Below, piece after piece: positions 60,874-64,000 of a stretch of 64,000 nt of DNA. The stretch is from an uncultured Oscillospiraceae bacterium (lineage in GTDB: Bacteria > Bacillota > Clostridia > Oscillospirales > Acutalibacteraceae): assembly GCA_900540305.1 (NCBI GenBank), contig UQFL01000001.1:46482-110481 (forward strand), in the 5' to 3' direction. Under the pieces are notes generated by a model. The model was not told the origin of the DNA and made no database searches. It saw only the letters and a list, made by a program, of their open reading frames with translations. Positions within the stretch are counted from its first letter, which is position 1. Each line of letters starts with the position of its first letter. Position numbers and translations under genes: made by a program.

Positions 60874-60907
60874 AGCAGGTAGGAAAATCTCCTGCCTGCT
60901 TTTTTTC
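60874..60907 (+). terminator. Terminator of DUF5067 gene
   Basis: AGCAGGTAGGA and TCCTGCCTGCT pair over 11 positions (one G-T) with a 5-nt loop and six or seven T. The -35 of the next promoter begins right after it. Confidence 0.9.
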
Positions 60908-60935
60908 TTGCAAAAGTAAAGGTTTATAGTATAAT
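60908..60935 (+). promoter_or_regulatory. Promoter of the GH5 gene
   Basis: TTGCAA and TATAAT with a 16-bp spacer. Confidence 0.7.
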
Positions 60936-60985
60936 GAAGACAGATACTAATTTTCCCGCGCATATATTTTATAAGAGGGTTGTTT

Positions 60986-62419
60986 ATGGGGCGCTTTCAT
61001 TGCGATGGTCTTGTTATAAGAGATGAATTAAACAGGCAAAGAATATTCAGAGGGGTAAATGTCTGTTTAAAGGAACCACATTTAAAGGAAAAAGAACTGA
61101 GAAAACAGCTTTTAAATAAAAAGCAGTTTGAAGGCTTTGAAAAAACAGGCACTAATCTTATAAGACTGGGAGTAACCTGGGCGCTTCTTGAACCTGAAAA
61201 GGGTAAATATAATCTTGAAGCACTGAATGTTTTAGATGAATTTGCCGCAAAATGTGAAAAACAGGGTATATTTATAATGCTTGATATGCATCAAGACCTG
61301 TTTTCGCACAGATTTCATGGTGACGGTGCGCCTGAGTGGGCGGTTGAATATATAAAAAAAGCCAAGCCGCCGTTTGCCGTGTGGGCGGAAGGTTATTTTT
61401 ATATGTCGTCCGTTCAAACGGCGTTTTACGATTTTTGGAGCAACGCCTTTAATATGCAGGACGATTTTTTCAGGTGTTGGGAAGTGTTTTCAAATGCGCT
61501 TTCAAACAGGGAAAATGTAATAGCATGCGATTATTTCAATGAGCCTTACCCGCATGAAAACGGCAGAAAACTATTCTTATCATTCCTGTCAGAGGTTTTG
61601 AATCTTGCGTACGGAAAAAGAATAAATTTCGAAAAGTATTTTAAAAATACAAATGAGCATTTTGCTTTTATAAAAACCGTTGCCAAGGCTGCGTCAATTA
61701 TCAGAACTCCTAAAAGATTTGACAAGGCTATGGATAAAACGGAAAATATTTCGGAATTTTCGGATATAGGCAAATCACTTGAAAAGTATACTCAAAATTT
61801 TAACAGCAGATATTATGAGCCATTTTTTAAGCGTGCCTGTAACGATATAGGAAAAGATTGTTTGAATGCTTTTGAGCATAATTATTATTCAAATCTTGGT
61901 ATACCATTTTATATAGATACAAGAAATATTGAAGAAAACTGTGTTTACAGTCCACACGCTTATGATATATTTGTAGATTCTCCGCTGTATGATAAATACT
62001 GCTCAAACAGCCGTATTATAAGTATAATCAACACCATAAGGGATAACCAGTTGAATATGAATGTGCCCGTAATTTTCGGTGAATGGGGCGCAAACGGAAA
62101 AGGGGAGATATTTGAAAATCACCTTTCCTGTATTATGGAGCTTTTTGAAAAATATCAGTGGAGCAGTACTTATTGGGGCTTTGATTTTAAAAACAAGGAA
62201 CTTGAAAAAGTATTTAACAGACCGTATCCGAGCGCCGTTTGCGGCGATATTATAAGCATAAATACGGATTATGAAGAACGCACATTTGAACTTGTATGGC
62301 GTCAAGAAAAGGCTTGCAGAGTTAATGATAAAGTGTGCAATGATATATATATACCTGACAGAGGCTTTGTTAAATTAGAGGGCAAAGCGGGCGAGAATAT
62401 AATAAAAATTAACTACTGA
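60986..62419 (+). CDS. Glycoside hydrolase family 5, endoglycoceramidase-like
   Basis: A 477-residue TIM-barrel glycosidase with a small C-terminal beta domain. TGTNLIRLGVTWALLEP and MLDMHQDLFSHRFHGDGAPEW are the pattern of the endoglycoceramidase branch of GH5. Acid/base Glu186 is in DYFNEPYP and nucleophile Glu366 in VIFGEWGAN. There is no signal peptide, so it is cytosolic, unlike the classical secreted endoglycoceramidases. It could act on imported glycolipid-like glycosides or beta-glycosides. The ATG at 60986 has AGAGGG upstream; an in-frame TTG at 60980 would overlap it. Confidence 0.82.
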   Translation: MGRFHCDGLVIRDELNRQRIFRGVNVCLKEPHLKEKELRKQLLNKKQFEGFEKTGTNLIRLGVTWALLEPEKGKYNLEALNVLDEFAAKCEKQGIFIMLDMHQDLFSHRFHGDGAPEWAVEYIKKAKPPFAVWAEGYFYMSSVQTAFYDFWSNAFNMQDDFFRCWEVFSNALSNRENVIACDYFNEPYPHENGRKLFLSFLSEVLNLAYGKRINFEKYFKNTNEHFAFIKTVAKAASIIRTPKRFDKAMDKTENISEFSDIGKSLEKYTQNFNSRYYEPFFKRACNDIGKDCLNAFEHNYYSNLGIPFYIDTRNIEENCVYSPHAYDIFVDSPLYDKYCSNSRIISIINTIRDNQLNMNVPVIFGEWGANGKGEIFENHLSCIMELFEKYQWSSTYWGFDFKNKELEKVFNRPYPSAVCGDIISINTDYEERTFELVWRQEKACRVNDKVCNDIYIPDRGFVKLEGKAGENIIKINY

Positions 62420-62423
62420 AACA

Positions 62424-62460
62424 AAAACAGGACTTGCAAATGCAAGTCCTGTTTCTTTTA
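62424..62460. terminator. Bidirectional terminator after GH5
   Basis: AAACAGGACTTGCA and TGCAAGTCCTGTTT form a perfect 14-bp stem with a 2-nt centre and T-rich flanks. It also ends the convergent lipoprotein operon. Confidence 0.9.
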
Positions 62461-62865
62461 ATAATATTTTGTAACCCATCCGTCTTTATCGGTTGCGGGT
62501 TCGTTTGATGAGGTGGGCTTTTCACCGTTTGGCTTAGTGGTGCTGTTTTTTTCACCTGTGCCTGATGAATTTCCACCCGGGAAGTTTACCGAATTGTCAT
62601 CCTTACTGCCGCTTGATTTGTTTGCTGAAGAAGCAGTAGTTTTATCGGTGTTTTTATTAGTGCTGTTATTATTGTTTGCACTGCTGTTTTGAGAGCTTTG
62701 TGTATTGCTTTCGCCGTTTGTATCTGTGCTGTTTGAAACATTCTGAGAAACGGTCTCAGTAGCGTTAACAGCATTTTCTTTATCAGCAGTATTTGAGCAG
62801 GCAACTGCAACACAGGCAATCAAAACAGTTAAGCAAATAACAGCTATTTTAATTTTAATGTTCAT
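62458..62865 (-). CDS. Low-complexity secreted lipoprotein
   Basis: A 135-residue protein with an N-terminal signal and two candidate lipobox cysteines: Cys18 (LIAC) and Cys23 (AVAC). Almost all of the mature part is Ser, Thr, Asn, Lys and Gly, with an aromatic end GWVTKYY. No family is recognised. It resembles a flexible surface spacer or tether. It begins 5 bases after the stop of the 42-residue peptide gene and has no clear ribosome binding site, so translation is probably coupled. Confidence 0.7.
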   Translation of the reverse strand: MNIKIKIAVICLTVLIACVAVACSNTADKENAVNATETVSQNVSNSTDTNGESNTQSSQNSSANNNNSTNKNTDKTTASSANKSSGSKDDNSVNFPGGNSSGTGEKNSTTKPNGEKPTSSNEPATDKDGWVTKYY

Positions 62866-62870
62866 AAATA

Positions 62871-62999
62871 TTAAGCGAAGAGGTTTTCTTTACCGAACGG
62901 AACATCATTGTCATCACCGGGAATTTCGCTTGCCGTCATTATCTCGGTCATGCTGAACTTTTCGATTTCAACCTCGGGCTTCAAGTACTTGTCTTTCAT
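62871..62999 (-). CDS. Small 42-residue peptide
   Basis: A short gene with a good ribosome binding site (GAGGT, 8 bases before the ATG). The product begins MKDKYLKPEVEIEKFSMTEI and continues with TASEIPGDDNDVPFG, with no signal peptide. The pattern of a KP-E-x-E-x-E/xF start followed by an ITAS segment and a small acidic tail is shared, from memory, with many short Clostridia proteins of unknown role. Some of these lie by radical-SAM genes, but none is seen here. A longer in-frame reading start at 63149 overlaps the upstream gene and is not supported. Confidence 0.6.
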   Translation of the reverse strand: MKDKYLKPEVEIEKFSMTEIMTASEIPGDDNDVPFGKENLFA

Positions 63000-63018
63000 T
63001 TGTAATACCTCGCTGTAA

Positions 63019-63951
63019 TTAGTTATTTCCGAGAAGATCATTAACTGCGTCTTTTGTAGCCTCGTCAACTTCTGGGTCAGCAAGTATTGCGTTTGCAACA
63101 CCTCTGAAAGTTCTTGTAACAGGCTCAGAGTAATAAGTTTCGCCATCAATTACAACATATGCACAAGCTGTTATATCAGTATCAAATCCGCTTGAAGGAA
63201 CATCTGTGAATACAAGGTTGAAAGAAGTGTATTCAGCATCAGTGTCCTCTTCATGAGTGATGTGATTTGAAGCAACTTTCTTGTAAACACCATCTGCGCC
63301 CTCAACAAGGCTGTCTGTTGCAGCATATGTGTAAAGGAAGCCGTATTCTGTAATTACTGAAGCGTCTGCATCAGATGTGAAACCGAAACGAAGTCCGGGA
63401 ACACTGCCTACTCTGATTGTGCCGCCTTCAACATTAGGATAATACTCTGCGGGAGTTGATGATTCAACATGGATCTTTATAACATCGGAAGTTGAGATTT
63501 CCTGCTGTGTTGACCATGAATAAGTCGGCCAACCGCCCTTCTTTTTCATCTGGTATTTATATGAAACGGTGAACTCATAATCTCCAGCCGGAAGACCGCT
63601 GTCAAGAGTGAAAGTTGTCTTTGCGGTGTTACCGTTTTCAGATATTACAGTGTTCTGATTTGCTGCAGTACCGAAACCTGAAACAGCAAAAGTATATTGA
63701 CCGTTTGTCATGGTGAAAGCAGTATCAGTAGAAATGCAACGACCAGATCCTGAAGCGTAATACCAGCCGAGTGAGTTTCCGCTAGATGTCCAGTTTGAAC
63801 CTGTATAGCCGGAAGCGTCATCCATTGTGATTGTTATGGGCTCGTTCTCCATAACTGTGAGTGTCTTTGTGTCTTTGTCTACTCCGGTATATTGGAATGC
63901 AATATACTCATCAGGAGTACCGGCATTCTGCAAAAGAATGTTGTAATATTC
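63019..63951 (-). CDS. Large secreted surface protein, C-terminal part (truncated at contig end)
   Basis: The last 310 residues or so of a probably extracellular protein; the start lies beyond the assembled sequence. It is rich in Thr, Ser, Gly, Tyr and Asp and in predicted beta strands, with an Ig-like stretch (LDSGLPAGDYEFTVSYKYQM) and a domain with GTIRVGSVPGLRFGFTSDAD that looks like a repeated surface module. No membrane anchor, sorting signal or dockerin is evident at its end (DEATKDAVNDLLGNN). Translation continues into adapter bases at 63952 and gives a false N-terminus with ASDVYKRQ, so those residues must be dropped. Confidence 0.7.
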   Translation of the reverse strand, partial: EYYNILLQNAGTPDEYIAFQYTGVDKDTKTLTVMENEPITITMDDASGYTGSNWTSSGNSLGWYYASGSGRCISTDTAFTMTNGQYTFAVSGFGTAANQNTVISENGNTAKTTFTLDSGLPAGDYEFTVSYKYQMKKKGGWPTYSWSTQQEISTSDVIKIHVESSTPAEYYPNVEGGTIRVGSVPGLRFGFTSDADASVITEYGFLYTYAATDSLVEGADGVYKKVASNHITHEEDTDAEYTSFNLVFTDVPSSGFDTDITACAYVVIDGETYYSEPVTRTFRGVANAILADPEVDEATKDAVNDLLGNN

Positions 63952-64000
63952 CTGTCTCTTATACACATCTGACGCTGCCGACGATCGCATAAGTGTAGAT
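63952..64000. other. Illumina Nextera adapter, i5 index and P5 sequence (artefact)
   Basis: The plus strand from 63952 reads the reverse complement of the Nextera read-1 transposase adapter (33 bases, starting CTGTCTCTTATACACATCT and ending GCTGCCGACGA), then an 8-base index TCGCATAA and GTGTAGAT, the start of the reverse-complemented P5 primer. The index reversed is TTATGCGA, recalled as Nextera XT index S522. This is library sequence, not genome. Confidence 0.97.

Noticed and set aside
63000..63149. Longer form of the 42-residue peptide starting at 63149
   Set aside because: The extra part lies inside the surface-protein gene in another frame, while the ATG at 62999 has its own GAGGT site.
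63952..63970. Tn5 mosaic end as sign of a transposon
   Set aside because: It is part of the Nextera adapter followed by an index and P5 primer, a library artefact.

Overview
The window looks like a chromosomal segment of an anaerobic, low-to-mid GC Gram-positive gut bacterium of the class Clostridia, most like the Oscillospiraceae/Ruminococcaceae. The reasons are an oxygen-sensitive class III ribonucleotide reductase (nrdD/nrdG), a class B sortase with its own substrate, LCP and FtsEX envelope systems with no outer-membrane genes, a split transketolase, several cytosolic glycosidases for host or plant glycans, strong AGGAGG-type ribosome binding sites and clear sigma-A promoters. No rRNA, tRNA, CRISPR array, prophage or insertion sequence was seen. 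The last 49 bases (63952-64000) are Illumina Nextera/P5 adapter, not genome, so the real sequence ends at 63951.

Left part (1-10683): the end of an MFS transporter, glycolytic gap, a membrane-tethered HTH regulator with a DUF4097 domain, and galM. A divergent promoter pair then starts the cell-wall operon FHA - FtsW/RodA - PBP - hflX - DUF4830 - rsuA.

10734-25409: a CdaR/PucR-type regulator, then ftsE-ftsX and three consecutive coiled-coil M23 peptidases, the likely FtsEX-controlled wall hydrolases, with a WalR-type box upstream. A housekeeping run follows (queH, rarA, nth, shikimate kinase, guaB), then two GDPD-family membrane proteins flanking a nitroreductase.

25374-32366: a minus-strand operon with an envelope theme (rpe, DUF4015 protein, cadherin-like membrane protein, mgtE, L,D-transpeptidase) lies opposite an ABC-F ATPase whose second ATP site is degenerate. 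32370-41545: GH36 alpha-galactosidase divergent from zapA - U32 peptidase - maf, with two promoters sharing one -35 element; then a PHP phosphoesterase and a GH27/GH29 pair. None of the glycosidases has a signal peptide, so imported oligosaccharides are the probable substrates.

41557-48813: a GNAT-like protein, MATE exporter and rsmA on the minus strand; then a MarR regulator with a tandem operator, followed by a heterodimeric ABC exporter. 48865-53489: a small PETG-motif wall protein, class B sortase, an LCP protein with a histidine-rich cytosolic tail, and the split transketolase. 53623-56080: small membrane protein, GtrA, HAD phosphatase and MBL hydrolase.

56079-59320: nrdG and nrdD on the minus strand with two NrdR boxes, then a TPP riboswitch with terminator in front of thiT. 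59356-62460: thiT, a DUF5067 protein and a GH5 endoglycoceramidase-like enzyme. 62458-63951: a minus-strand locus of a truncated secreted protein, a 42-residue peptide and a Ser/Thr/Asn-rich lipoprotein.
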